Below, piece after piece: positions 25,175 to 33,671 of a stretch of DNA of 39,207 nt. Every line of letters starts with the position of its first letter. Within the stretch, counting starts at the first letter, position 1. The stretch is from NCBI RefSeq assembly GCF_003201875.1, contig NZ_QJKD01000004.1, positions 394,111 through 433,317 on the forward strand, read 5' to 3'. The position numbers and the translations under genes are program-made. This stretch comes from Hungatella effluvii. Its GTDB lineage: Bacteria; Bacillota; Clostridia; Lachnospirales; Lachnospiraceae. The notes below the pieces were generated by a model. It was not told where the DNA came from and made no database searches. It worked only from the letters and a program-made list of their open reading frames with translations.

Positions 25175-25203
25175 GACAGGGTGTGGCTGAAATGGAGGAT
25201 TTT

Positions 25204-26718
25204 ATGCAGACTTACAAAAATCCGGTATTGTACGCGGACTATTCGGATCCCGATGTGATTCGGGTCGGAGAAGACTACTTTATGGTGGCGTCTTCCTTTA
25301 CTTACTTTCCCGGGGTGCCTCTCCTGCATTCGAAGGACCTGGTGCACTGGGAACTGATCAACTACTGTGTGAAGGAGCTGCCGTATGAAAAATACGCGGT
25401 GCCTTCCCATGGCTCCGGAACCTGGGCGCCGGCGATCCGTTACCACAACGGAACCTTCATTGTGTTTATCCCGCTGGTGGACGAAGGGAATCTGGTGGCC
25501 AGAAGCCGCGATCCCTATGGAGAATTCCAGCTGAACATGCTGTGCGAACGAAAGGGCTGGATCGATTCGTGTCCTTTCTGGGATGAAGACGGGAAGGCAT
25601 ACATGATCTTTGCCTACGCGGGCAGCAGGGCTGGGGTTAAGCACCGCCTGATGGTGGTGGAGATCGACCCCGACTGCCGGGAACTCATCGGTGAACCGGT
25701 CCTGATCTTCGACGGCGAGCAGATCGCCCCAACCACAGAGGGGCCAAAGATGTATAAAAAAGACGGATACTATTACGTTTTAATGCCGTCCGGCGGAGTG
25801 GAGAACGGCTGGCAGTCCTGCCTTAGATCCACGTCGGTGTACGGCCCTTATGAGTATAAGATTGTCATGCGCCAGGGCAATTCCCCCATCAATGGCCCTC
25901 ACCAGGGCGGCTGGATAACGGCCCCGGACGGAAGAGACTGGTTCATCCATTTTCAGGATGTCCTGGAACTGGGGAGAATCATCCATCTTCAGCCCATGTG
26001 TTTTGTGGACGGATGGCCGTTTATGGGACAGGATACGGACGGAGATGGAATCGGCGAGCCTGTGGCGGAATGGAAAATGCCGGCGGAGGGTATGCCGGAG
26101 TATGAGATTGCGCGTGCGGATGATTTCTCCTCGGAGACCCTGGGGCTCCAGTGGCAGTGGCAGGCGAATCCCAATCCGGAAAACTATTCCCTGACCGCCG
26201 CACCGGGCCATCTAAGGCTGTACTGCCGCAGAAATCCGGTCAGGGAGAATCTCCTGTGGTACGCCCCCAATGTGCTGACTCAGATCCCCCAGAAAAAGGA
26301 GTTTTCCATGATAGCCAGGCTGGAACTGCACGGAGATAAGAACGGAGATTTCGGCGGAATCGGCATGGTGGGCCATTCCTACGCCTACGCCGGCTTATAT
26401 CAGGGGACGGACGGACTGGAACTTCGCTGCTATGAGGGGACTGTTTCGGAGAAAATGTTCCTTGGTGAAGCGGAAGAACGCTGTGTCCTTAAGGTGCCCG
26501 CGGCCGGCAGCAGCCTGTGGCTGAAGCTTTCTGTCTCCGGGAATAAGACATACCAGTTTTCCTGGTCCGCCGACGGCACCGTGTTCCAGAAGCTGGAGCC
26601 GGTATTTAAGCTGTGCCGGGCCACCTGGACAGGAGCGAAGCTCTGTCTGTGGTCCTGCTCGCGTGAAAATGAGGAATCGGCCGGATACTGTGATTATGAG
26701 TGCGTCCTGTTTGAATAA
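25204..26718 (+). CDS. GH43 family glycosidase (beta-xylosidase / arabinofuranosidase)
   Basis: A 504-residue cytoplasmic glycoside hydrolase. It has a five-bladed propeller and a C-terminal beta-sandwich (about 305-504) typical of GH43 xylosidases. The three catalytic acids are visible: general base Asp15 in YSDPDVIR, pKa-tuning Asp121 in GWIDSCPFWD, and general acid Glu179 in TEGPKMYKKDGYYY. The opening NPVLYADYSDPDVIRVGEDY resembles the subfamily that contains beta-xylosidases and arabinofuranosidases. It should trim imported xylo- or arabinoxylo-oligosaccharides to monomers. GTG 25183 and ATG 25192 are in frame, but GGAGG at 25194-25198 sits five bases before ATG 25204, which is chosen. 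It is the last gene of the operon. Confidence 0.93.
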   Translation: MQTYKNPVLYADYSDPDVIRVGEDYFMVASSFTYFPGVPLLHSKDLVHWELINYCVKELPYEKYAVPSHGSGTWAPAIRYHNGTFIVFIPLVDEGNLVARSRDPYGEFQLNMLCERKGWIDSCPFWDEDGKAYMIFAYAGSRAGVKHRLMVVEIDPDCRELIGEPVLIFDGEQIAPTTEGPKMYKKDGYYYVLMPSGGVENGWQSCLRSTSVYGPYEYKIVMRQGNSPINGPHQGGWITAPDGRDWFIHFQDVLELGRIIHLQPMCFVDGWPFMGQDTDGDGIGEPVAEWKMPAEGMPEYEIARADDFSSETLGLQWQWQANPNPENYSLTAAPGHLRLYCRRNPVRENLLWYAPNVLTQIPQKKEFSMIARLELHGDKNGDFGGIGMVGHSYAYAGLYQGTDGLELRCYEGTVSEKMFLGEAEERCVLKVPAAGSSLWLKLSVSGNKTYQFSWSADGTVFQKLEPVFKLCRATWTGAKLCLWSCSRENEESAGYCDYECVLFE

Positions 26719-26766
26719 ATATGTGTCAGCGCGTGGGGAGACCATTTATCTCTGCAGCAAATAAAA

Positions 26767-26809
26767 AGCGTGGGAACACCGAGAAGAATCTGCTCGGTGT
26801 TTCCGCGCT
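26767..26809. terminator. Bidirectional terminator between GH43 and FAD oxidoreductase genes
   Basis: agcgtgggaacaccgag (26767-26783) pairs with ctcggtgtttccgcgct (26793-26809). On the - strand it is followed by ttttattt, on the + strand by ttatctgttat. It ends the sugar operon and the convergent - strand gene. Confidence 0.85.
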
Positions 26810-26844
26810 TTATCTGTTATCTATGATAGGTTATATGATGATTC

Positions 26845-28257
26845 CTAACTCTCCATTTTTTTCAGAATACTCCTCGCCACGCTGATTCCGTTGGCAGATG
26901 CCTGCTGAAGCCCGCGCGTAACGGAGGCGCCGTCTCCGATGGCGCGAAGTCCCGTGACACTGGTCTCGAAATCAGAATTGACTACAACCTTGTTGGAGTA
27001 GAACTTTACTTCCACACCGTAAAGCAGTGTCTCGTCGCTGGCGATACCCGGGGTGACCTTGTCTAAGGCCAGCAGCATTTCCTTAATATCAACCATGATG
27101 CGGTGCGGGAATACCAGAGATAAATCGCCGGGAACCGCGTCCTTTAAGGTCGGGATTAAGTTGTTGCGGCAGAGACGCTCTTCTGTGGTACGTCTGCCGC
27201 GCTGGAAATCGCCGAAGGTCTGAACCAGAATCTTGCCGTCGCAGAGCATATTGCTGAGCTGGGCGATGTGCTTGCCGTATTCGATCGGCGTCTTGAACGG
27301 CTTCGTGAAGTTCTTGGAGACAAGAATCGCGAAGTTCGTGTTGTTTGTCTTGTATTCCTTGGACTTATAGGCGTGGCCGTTGACAACGGCCAGTCCGTTT
27401 TCGTAGTATTCTGTGGCAACCTCACCGGAAGGATTCGTACAGAAGGTACGCACCTTGTCGTCAAAGGTCGGTGTGTAGTAGACCAGCTTCGCTTCATAGA
27501 GGTTCTTGTTTAAGAACTCCATAATCTCGTCGCGAACCTCTACGCGGACTCCGATGTCCACAGTTCCGACGCGGGTCTCGATGCCGTGCGCGTCGCAGAT
27601 ATGGCTGAACCAGTCAGAGCCTTCGCGGCCGATGGCGGATACGATCTCCGGCGCATAATACGTCTCGCCCTTATCGGTAACGATGGCCTTCGCCTCGTTA
27701 TCTTCTATAATAATGTCCTTTACCATGGTGTTGAATTCCATCTCAACGCCCTGAGCCAGTAAATGCTCCTGAAGGCGGGTATAGATCTTGTAGCCTTCCT
27801 CTGTGCCGAGATGGCGGATCGGACATTCGATCAGTTTTAAGTTGGCGTTAATCGCCTTTCTTCGGATCTCCTGAATCTCTTTCTGCTTGTCGATGCCGTA
27901 TACATTCGTGTCGGCGCCGAACTTCAGATAGATGTTATCAGACTCCTTTAAGAGCTCCACTGTCTTGTCATACCCCAGAATCTCCGGGAGATTCCCGCCC
28001 ACGTCTGGAGAGAGTGACAGCTTGCCGTCGGAAAATGCACCCGCTCCGGCAAAACCGGTGGTGATGGAACATGGCTTGCATCCCACGCAAGTCTTGGTCG
28101 TCCTCTTCGGACACGTCCTGTTTTCGATTCTGCGCCCCTTCTCGACCATCAGGATCTTTAAATCTGGTTTCTGCTGAATCAGCTCATAGGCACAGAAAAT
28201 ACCGGAAGGCCCCGCCCCGATGATGATGACATCATAGTTACTTGAATTTGAACTCAT
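26845..28257 (-). CDS. NAD(P)/FAD-dependent oxidoreductase of unknown substrate
   Basis: A 470-residue flavoprotein of the uncharacterised FAD-dependent dehydrogenase group (COG2509-like). The N-terminal dinucleotide-binding motif is DVIIIGAGPSGIFCAYEL. A Cys-rich stretch follows (C-x7-C-x2-C-x2-C in CPKRTTKTCVGCKPC), then GFAGAGAFSDGKLSLS. The C-terminal segment TGLRAIGDGASVTRGLQQAS places the second FAD contact. It is cytoplasmic; the electron partner and substrate are unknown. The four cysteines could bind an iron-sulfur cluster or metal. An in-frame ATG at 28305 lies within the promoter; AAGGAG eight bases before 28257 supports the start MSSNSSNYDV. Monocistronic. Confidence 0.88.
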   Translation of the reverse strand: MSSNSSNYDVIIIGAGPSGIFCAYELIQQKPDLKILMVEKGRRIENRTCPKRTTKTCVGCKPCSITTGFAGAGAFSDGKLSLSPDVGGNLPEILGYDKTVELLKESDNIYLKFGADTNVYGIDKQKEIQEIRRKAINANLKLIECPIRHLGTEEGYKIYTRLQEHLLAQGVEMEFNTMVKDIIIEDNEAKAIVTDKGETYYAPEIVSAIGREGSDWFSHICDAHGIETRVGTVDIGVRVEVRDEIMEFLNKNLYEAKLVYYTPTFDDKVRTFCTNPSGEVATEYYENGLAVVNGHAYKSKEYKTNNTNFAILVSKNFTKPFKTPIEYGKHIAQLSNMLCDGKILVQTFGDFQRGRRTTEERLCRNNLIPTLKDAVPGDLSLVFPHRIMVDIKEMLLALDKVTPGIASDETLLYGVEVKFYSNKVVVNSDFETSVTGLRAIGDGASVTRGLQQASANGISVARSILKKMES

Positions 28258-28276
28258 GAACAACACTCCTTTTCCC

Positions 28277-28305
28277 ATAAAAATACCAACCAGCCTTATA
28301 GTCAA
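28277..28305 (-). promoter_or_regulatory. Promoter of the FAD oxidoreductase gene with two inverted repeats
   Basis: On the - strand: -35 TTGACT (28300-28305), 17-bp spacer, -10 TTTTAT (28277-28282). An inverted repeat caacta-N6-tagttg (28303-28320) overlaps the -35, and a second, gttcaa-N6-ttgaac (28329-28346), lies just upstream. Both have the same 6-6-6 layout, which suggests regulator binding. Confidence 0.55.
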
Positions 28306-28346
28306 CTATTCCGGTAGTTGGTAGAAACGTTCAACCTATTTTGAAC

Positions 28347-28560
28347 CTATATAAGGTGTAATTCAGTGACATTAGCATTTTACCATATTGGGAGGGGCAC
28401 CGCAAGGTGCGTCAGGTCGAATTCCGGATAAACTTGTAAACTTACAGAATTATTAAGAATTGTGGTTCCTCATGAGGCAGGAAAGCACTCATGACAGGAG
28501 TGGCAGCCTCCCGGAAGTATGAAACCCGTATGGGAATACATAGGAAAGGAGGTAACGTCT
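28347..28560 (+). other. Leader region of the holin-like toxin
   Basis: No gene is visible here. The stretch holds a small hairpin (gcacc gcaa ggtgc), a 10-bp palindrome cctcatgagg (28468-28477), and an anti-Shine-Dalgarno gcctcc (28506-28511) that can pair with ggaggt (28548-28553) of the toxin ribosome binding site. I could not place the toxin promoter with confidence. Confidence 0.45.
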
Positions 28561-28677
28561 ATGACAGCATATGAAGTTCTATCTATCTTTATTGGGATAT
28601 TAGCGTTGATGATGTCCTTTGGAAGCTTGCTTGTAGCGATTATCGCCTTTCTCGATAAGAGAAATAAGCGAAAATAA
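28561..28677 (+). CDS. Holin-like type I toxin peptide
   Basis: A 38-residue peptide, MTAYEVLSIFIGILALMMSF followed by GSLLVAIIAFLDKRNKRK. A short N-terminal motif (YEVLS), a single hydrophobic helix (about 8-30) and a basic tail are characteristic of the putative holin-like toxin (Hol_Tox) family found in type I toxin-antitoxin pairs of Firmicutes. Such peptides insert in the membrane and dissipate its potential when made in excess. A near-perfect AAAGGAGG ribosome binding site lies ideally before the ATG but can be masked by the leader. An antisense RNA gene faces it downstream. Too short for most gene callers. Confidence 0.85.
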   Translation: MTAYEVLSIFIGILALMMSFGSLLVAIIAFLDKRNKRK

Positions 28678-28771
28678 AATGCCCACCCTGTCTAGCCACA
28701 GGATGGGCGGTGTCCGTAAGGACATTTAACATTTAACGTGGAGCATCCACTTTTGGAGTGGGTGCTTTCTT
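28671..28771 (-). ncRNA. Antisense RNA antitoxin, about 100 nt
   Basis: A strong - strand promoter predicts a start near 28771. Transcription leftward crosses the whole toxin 3' UTR and stops at the hairpin 28681-28708 followed by attttatttt on the - strand, so the RNA pairs with the full 3' UTR and the last toxin codons. The hairpin has a C-A mismatch (28686/28703) in the sense RNA but a G-U pair in the antisense RNA, which supports use on this strand. A tgtcc-gtaa-ggaca stem (28711-28724) could be a kissing loop. The layout matches TxpA/RatA-like pairs. Confidence 0.7.
28742..28771 (+). terminator. Toxin mRNA terminator
   Basis: agcatccact (28742-28751) pairs with agtgggtgct (28757-28766), followed by ttctt. 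The single imperfect pair (28746/28762) is U-G in the sense RNA but A-C on the other strand, so the hairpin favours + strand use. Confidence 0.78.
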
Positions 28772-28777
28772 AATGTT

Positions 28778-28806
28778 ATTATAAATGATTTTTACCCGAT
28801 ATTCAA
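28778..28806 (-). promoter_or_regulatory. Promoter of the antisense RNA
   Basis: On the - strand: -35 TTGAAT (28801-28806), exact 17-bp spacer, perfect -10 TATAAT (28778-28783). It is among the best sigma-A matches in the window, as expected for an antitoxin RNA made in excess. Confidence 0.78.
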
Positions 28807-28980
28807 GTGGTTTTTAAATTGTTTTATGATAATCACCGCATCTTTCCCCTTTACATCAAGGTTTCAAACTGTTAAAATGAGTAAACCAGCCAGCGTTAGA
28901 TACCCCCTACAAGGAAATCTAGCGCTTTTCGGGCGTTCTGAAGTCTGGTATACCCCACACCCCGCCGCCCGCGGAAATAA
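28807..28980. other. Gap with no convincing gene
   Basis: Between the antisense RNA promoter and the pth promoter I see no supported gene. Short open frames exist on both strands but lack ribosome binding sites and coding character. Confidence 0.5.
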
Positions 28981-29009
28981 TTGGCATGAACTCAGAGATA
29001 AATTAATAT
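28981..29009 (+). promoter_or_regulatory. Promoter of pth-mfd
   Basis: -35 TTGGCA (28981-28986), 17-bp spacer, -10 TAATAT (29004-29009, 4 of 6). Confidence 0.5.
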
Positions 29010-29033
29010 AGAACATAGTAAGGAGCGGAAAAT

Positions 29034-29612
29034 ATGTATTTGATCGCAGGACTTGGAAATCCAACAAGGGAATATGAAAAAACGAGACATAATGTAGGCT
29101 TTGAAGCCATTGATATTCTGGCGGACAAGGCAGGAACGACGGTGACGGATAAGAAGCATAAGGCGCTGTACGGAAAGGGATATATCGGAGGCCAGAAGGT
29201 GATCCTGGCGAAGCCCCAGACGTATATGAACTTAAGCGGGGAAAGCATCCGGGAAATAGCGGACTTTTATAAAATAGAACCGGAGAACATCATCATTCTC
29301 TGTGATGATATTAATCTGTCAGAAGGGCAGCTGCGCATACGCTTAAAGGGAAGCGCCGGCGGCCACAACGGCTTAAAAAATATCATCAGCCATCTGGGAA
29401 CCCAGGAATTTCCGAGAATACGCATCGGGGTAGGCGAGAAACCGCGCGGCATGGACCTGGCGGACTACGTGCTGGGGAGATTCCCGAAGGAGCAGCAGGC
29501 AGCTATGGAGGAGGCGTACCGCGACGCGGCGGAGGCGGCCTGCATGATGATCGAGGACGGAGCAGATGCGGCGATGAACCATTATAACAGAAAAAATAAG
29601 GAGAATTCATGA
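29034..29612 (+). CDS. pth: Peptidyl-tRNA hydrolase
   Basis: A 192-residue Pth that frees tRNA from prematurely released peptidyl-tRNA, an essential function. Diagnostic motifs are present: GLGNPTREYEKTRHNVGF with the catalytic His20, KPQTYMNLSGES, and the CDDINLSEGQLRIRLKGSAGGHNGLKNI loop region. AAGGAGCGG lies before the ATG. Its stop overlaps the mfd start by four bases (ATGA). The order pth then mfd then spoVT is conserved across spore-forming Firmicutes; in B. subtilis pth is also called spoVC. Confidence 0.97.
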   Translation: MYLIAGLGNPTREYEKTRHNVGFEAIDILADKAGTTVTDKKHKALYGKGYIGGQKVILAKPQTYMNLSGESIREIADFYKIEPENIIILCDDINLSEGQLRIRLKGSAGGHNGLKNIISHLGTQEFPRIRIGVGEKPRGMDLADYVLGRFPKEQQAAMEEAYRDAAEAACMMIEDGADAAMNHYNRKNKENS

Positions 29613-32600
29613 GCGATGTGTTTGAAAGTCCATTAAGAGAACTGAAGGAATTTGAAGACTTAGACCGCGATTTAAACCGGAAAAAAGGGCCGGTTCTGGT
29701 CAGCGGCTGTATGGATTCCCAGAAGGTCCATTTAATGTACGAGGCGGCGAAGGAGGTGCCCTGGAAGCTGGTGGTCACTTACGACGACACCAGAGCCAGG
29801 GAGATTTACGAGGACTTCCGCAATTTCGAACCGGGAGTCTCTCTGTATCCTGCCAGGGACTTACTGTTCTTTAACGCGGATATTCACGGTAATCTTTTAA
29901 CCAAACAGCGTATGGCCGTATTCCGCAGGCTGATGGAGGAGAAGTCCGGCGTGGTCGTCACTACCTTTGACGGGCTGATGGACCATCTGCTTCCGCTGGC
30001 CTTCTTACAGAAGCAGATTCTCGAGGTGGGAAGCGGACAGACTTTAGATATCGCAGAGTGGAAGGAAAAACTGGTAGAGCTGGGGTACGAGCGCGTAGCC
30101 CAGGTGGATGGCATGGGCCAGTTTTCGATCCGGGGCGGAATCATCGATGTATTTCCGCTGACCGAGGAACTGCCGGTCCGTATCGAACTGTGGGATGATG
30201 AGGTGGATTCTATCCGTACCTTCGATATCGAGAGCCAGCGGTCCATCGAAGAACTGGAACGTGTCCTGGTCTATCCGGCCACGGAGATGGTGCTGACGAA
30301 GCAGCAGATTGCAGACGGACGGGAAGCGATCGAAAAAGAGGCAAAGAAATACGAGAAAGATTTAAGGGCGCAGCTTAAGACCGAGGAAGCAGCCCGGATT
30401 CATTCCATTATCTCGGAACTCTCGGATGGCCTTAAAGAGGGCTGGAAACAGCACGGCCTGGACGGATATATCCATTATTTCTGCCGGGACAGTGTGTCAT
30501 TTCTCGATTATTTTCCGGACGAGGACACGGTCATCTACTTAGACGAGCCGGAACGGTTAAAGGAAAAGGGCGCGACGGTGGAGGAAGAGTTCCGGGAGAG
30601 TATGATATCCCGTCTCGAGCATGGATATCTGCTTCCAGGACAGACGGGACTGCTCTATCCGGCCAGGGAGATGCTGGCGAGGACTCAGAAGAGCCGTACC
30701 GCGTATCTGACCGGCCTGGAGCAGAAGCTCTCCGGATTTACAGTAAATGAAAGATACAGCCTTTCCGTGAAAAATGTGAACTCCTATCAAAATGGATTTG
30801 AACTGCTGATCAAGGATCTGACCAGGTGGAAACGGGAGGGATACCGTGTAATCCTTCTTTCCGCCTCCAGGACCAGATCCAGCCGTCTTGCCAGCGACTT
30901 GAGGGAGTACAATCTGCGGGCGTGGTGCCCGGATGAGAGCCGGGAAGAGGTGGAAGTAAAGCCGGGTGAAATCCTGGTAACCTACGGAAACTTACACCGC
31001 GGCTTCGAGTATCCGATGATCAAGTTTATCGTGATCACGGAAGGCGACATGTTCGGCGTTGAGAAAAAGAAGCGGAAAAGGAAGAAGACCACCTACGAGG
31101 GAACGAAGATTCAGAGCTTTTCCGATCTGTCAGTGGGGGACTATGTGGTTCATGAGGATCATGGTCTCGGTATCTACCGCGGAATTGAGAAGATCGAACA
31201 GGACGGAGTCATCAAGGATTACTTAAAGGTAGAGTATGGAGACGGAGGCAACTTATATCTGCCCGCCACACGCCTGGACGGAATTCAGAAGTACGCCGGT
31301 TCCGAGGCGAAAAAGCCCAAATTAAACCGTCTTGGCGGAGACCAGTGGAACAAGACGAAGACCAGGGTGAAAGGCGCGGTTAGGGAGATTGCCAAGGACC
31401 TGGTGCAGCTGTATGCAGCCAGACAGGACACCCAGGGCTTTCCGTACGGGCCTGATACGGTATGGCAGAAGGAATTCGAGGAGATGTTTCCTTACGAGGA
31501 GACGGAGGACCAGCTGGACGCCATCGATGCCACCAAGGGCGACATGGAGAGCCGGAAGATTATGGACCGCCTGATCTGCGGCGACGTGGGCTACGGAAAG
31601 ACGGAGATCGCCCTGCGCGCCGCGTTCAAGGCGGTGCAGGACGAAAAGCAGGTGGTGTATCTGGTACCGACCACGATTCTGGCCCAGCAGCATTACAATA
31701 CCTTCGTCCAGAGAATGAAGGATTTCCCGGTGCGTGTGGATCTGATGTCCCGGTTCCGCACACCGGGCCAGGTGAAGAAGACGCTGGAGGATTTAAAACG
31801 CGGACTGGTGGATATCGTGATCGGCACCCATCGCGTGCTGTCAAAGGATGTCCAGTTTAAGGATTTAGGGCTTCTGATTATCGATGAGGAGCAGCGGTTC
31901 GGCGTGACTCACAAGGAGAAGATCAAGAAGCTGAAGGAAAATATCGACGTACTCACCCTGACCGCGACGCCGATTCCCAGAACGCTGCATATGAGCCTGG
32001 TGGGAATACGCGACATGAGTGTACTGGAGGAACCTCCGGTAGACCGTATGCCCATCCAGACGTACGTGATGGAGTATAATGATGAGATGGTCAGGGAGGC
32101 CATTAACCGGGAGCTTTCCCGCGGCGGACAGGTGTATTACGTATACAACCGCGTCAGCAACATCGACGAGGTGGCAAACCATATCGCCAGTCTCGTGCCG
32201 GAGGCCTCAGTGACCTTCGCCCATGGCCAGATGCACGAGCATGAGCTGGAGCGCATCATGTTTGATTTCGTCAATGGGGAGATCGATGTGCTTGTCTGCA
32301 CCACCATCATCGAGACGGGACTCGATATTCCCAATGCCAATACGATGATCATACAGGATGCGGACCGCATGGGACTTTCCCAGCTGTACCAGCTGAGGGG
32401 GCGCGTGGGCCGGTCGAGCCGGACTTCCTATGCGTTTCTCATGTACAGACGTGATAAAATGCTTCGGGAGGAGGCAGAGAAGCGTCTCCAGGCCATACGG
32501 GAGTTTACGGAGCTGGGCTCCGGCATCAAGATTGCCATGCGTGATCTGGAGATACGCGGGGCGGGCAATGTTCTGGGGGCGGAACAGCACGGCCATATGG

Positions 32601-33145
32601 AAGCGGTTGGGTATGACCTTTACTGTAAGCTGTTAAATCAGGCGGTATTGGAATTAAAGGGCCAGCGGAGGGAGGAGGACACCTACGAGACTGTGGTGGA
32701 CTGCGATATCGACGCTTATATCCCCACCTCTTATATTAAGAACGAATATCAGAAGCTGGATATTTACAAGAGGATTTCCAGTATTGAGAATGAGGATGAG
32801 CACATGGATATGCAGGATGAGCTGATGGACCGTTTCGGAGATATTCCGAAGCCGGTTGAAAATCTCCTGCATGTGGCGGCCATCAAGGCGCTGGCTCATG
32901 GCGCTTACGTGACCGAGGTGAACATCAACAGCCAGGAGATCCGGCTCACCATGTATCAGAAAGCGAAGCTTAACGTGGCGGGCATACCGGCTATGGTGGA
33001 GCGGTACCGCGGCGATTTGAAGTTCCATATGGCGGATGAACCGTACTTTACTTTCATCGACAGGCGGAAAAACCAGACCACGGCCGGCATGATGGAACAG
33101 GCGGAAGAGCTGCTGAAACAGTTGCGTGAATTGACAGAAAAATAA
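29609..33145 (+). CDS. mfd: Transcription-repair coupling factor
   Basis: A full-length 1,178-residue Mfd. It removes RNA polymerase stalled at DNA damage and recruits UvrA. The domains run in order: UvrB-like N-terminus (about 1-330), RNA polymerase-interacting CarD-like domain (about 500-570, [20 protein letters not shown]), then the RecG-like translocase with Walker [10 protein letters not shown] (658-666), DEEQRFGV (759-766), [15 protein letters not shown], and the TRG-type end [13 protein letters not shown], followed by the C-terminal autoinhibitory domain. It is translationally coupled to pth. No frame disruption is seen. Confidence 0.98.
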   Translation: MSDVFESPLRELKEFEDLDRDLNRKKGPVLVSGCMDSQKVHLMYEAAKEVPWKLVVTYDDTRAREIYEDFRNFEPGVSLYPARDLLFFNADIHGNLLTKQRMAVFRRLMEEKSGVVVTTFDGLMDHLLPLAFLQKQILEVGSGQTLDIAEWKEKLVELGYERVAQVDGMGQFSIRGGIIDVFPLTEELPVRIELWDDEVDSIRTFDIESQRSIEELERVLVYPATEMVLTKQQIADGREAIEKEAKKYEKDLRAQLKTEEAARIHSIISELSDGLKEGWKQHGLDGYIHYFCRDSVSFLDYFPDEDTVIYLDEPERLKEKGATVEEEFRESMISRLEHGYLLPGQTGLLYPAREMLARTQKSRTAYLTGLEQKLSGFTVNERYSLSVKNVNSYQNGFELLIKDLTRWKREGYRVILLSASRTRSSRLASDLREYNLRAWCPDESREEVEVKPGEILVTYGNLHRGFEYPMIKFIVITEGDMFGVEKKKRKRKKTTYEGTKIQSFSDLSVGDYVVHEDHGLGIYRGIEKIEQDGVIKDYLKVEYGDGGNLYLPATRLDGIQKYAGSEAKKPKLNRLGGDQWNKTKTRVKGAVREIAKDLVQLYAARQDTQGFPYGPDTVWQKEFEEMFPYEETEDQLDAIDATKGDMESRKIMDRLICGDVGYGKTEIALRAAFKAVQDEKQVVYLVPTTILAQQHYNTFVQRMKDFPVRVDLMSRFRTPGQVKKTLEDLKRGLVDIVIGTHRVLSKDVQFKDLGLLIIDEEQRFGVTHKEKIKKLKENIDVLTLTATPIPRTLHMSLVGIRDMSVLEEPPVDRMPIQTYVMEYNDEMVREAINRELSRGGQVYYVYNRVSNIDEVANHIASLVPEASVTFAHGQMHEHELERIMFDFVNGEIDVLVCTTIIETGLDIPNANTMIIQDADRMGLSQLYQLRGRVGRSSRTSYAFLMYRRDKMLREEAEKRLQAIREFTELGSGIKIAMRDLEIRGAGNVLGAEQHGHMEAVGYDLYCKLLNQAVLELKGQRREEDTYETVVDCDIDAYIPTSYIKNEYQKLDIYKRISSIENEDEHMDMQDELMDRFGDIPKPVENLLHVAAIKALAHGAYVTEVNINSQEIRLTMYQKAKLNVAGIPAMVERYRGDLKFHMADEPYFTFIDRRKNQTTAGMMEQAEELLKQLRELTEK

Positions 33146-33189
33146 AGAGTATTCTAAAAAGTGTTTATAAAAATTTAAGCTTACGATGG

Positions 33190-33217
33190 TTGCTATTAGC
33201 CTATTTTATGATATAAT
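33190..33217 (+). promoter_or_regulatory. Promoter of the 61-residue gene
   Basis: -35 TTGCTA (33190-33195), 16-bp spacer, perfect -10 TATAAT (33212-33217) with TGA directly before it (extended -10). This is a strong promoter inside what would otherwise be a simple intergenic gap. Confidence 0.72.
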
Positions 33218-33294
33218 AATAGTAGAAGAAGGGATGAAAATCCCCAATGCATGCTATATTTCCATAATCATAAAATATAAGAAAGGTGGTAACC

Positions 33295-33480
33295 ATGGAC
33301 GTTTTAGGTATGTATCTTCTGCAGAGAGTTTCGAATGAGCTGACCATTCAAAGGAATGAATCATTTGAGAACAGATTTGTAGCTCCGGTTCCTGACAGCA
33401 CGGCGGCAAGGGTGACGCATGAGGCGTATGTATGTTCCTCAAAGGATGTATCACCAAGGGTCACGAAAGGAGCGTTCTGA
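33295..33480 (+). CDS. Small protein of unknown function
   Basis: A 61-residue frame starting MDVLGMYLLQRVSNELTIQR and ending VSPRVTKGAF. I do not recognise it. It is mildly basic, with no membrane helix or obvious metal site and one cysteine. The case for a real gene rests on context: a strong extended -10 promoter 78 bp upstream, AAAGGTGGT at good distance from the ATG, and a clean terminator 96 bp after the stop. The ATG at 33295 is preferred to the in-frame GTG at 33286, which lies in the ribosome binding site. An alternative is that the transcript is a small RNA and the frame is incidental. Confidence 0.5.
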   Translation: MDVLGMYLLQRVSNELTIQRNESFENRFVAPVPDSTAARVTHEAYVCSSKDVSPRVTKGAF

Positions 33481-33575
33481 TTCAGACAATGAAGATTGCG
33501 AAAGAGTAACAGGAGTTTCGTAAGCAGGCGGCTGTTCCGGATTCTGTAAGGAGCATGCTTAAAAGATTTTGAAAG

Positions 33576-33624
33576 GAAGCTGCTGCACCGGCTGTGTAAG
33601 ACCAGCGGTGCGCAGCTTCTTTTT
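33576..33624 (+). terminator. Terminator after the 61-residue gene
   Basis: gaagctgctgcaccg (33576-33590) pairs with cggtgcgcagcttc (33606-33619) with one bulge, followed by ttttt. Confidence 0.88.
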
Positions 33625-33671
33625 ATCGGGTAAAATGATAGAAAATACGATTCGGGGAAAGGATAACATCT

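Noticed and set aside
28681..28771. Possible attachment site or transposon end around the multiple hairpins
   Set aside because: No integrase, transposase or target duplication nearby; the hairpins are fully explained as terminators and antisense RNA structure.
28826..29067. Short frames on both strands in the gap before pth
   Set aside because: No ribosome binding site, no recognisable motif; one overlaps the pth start and promoter.
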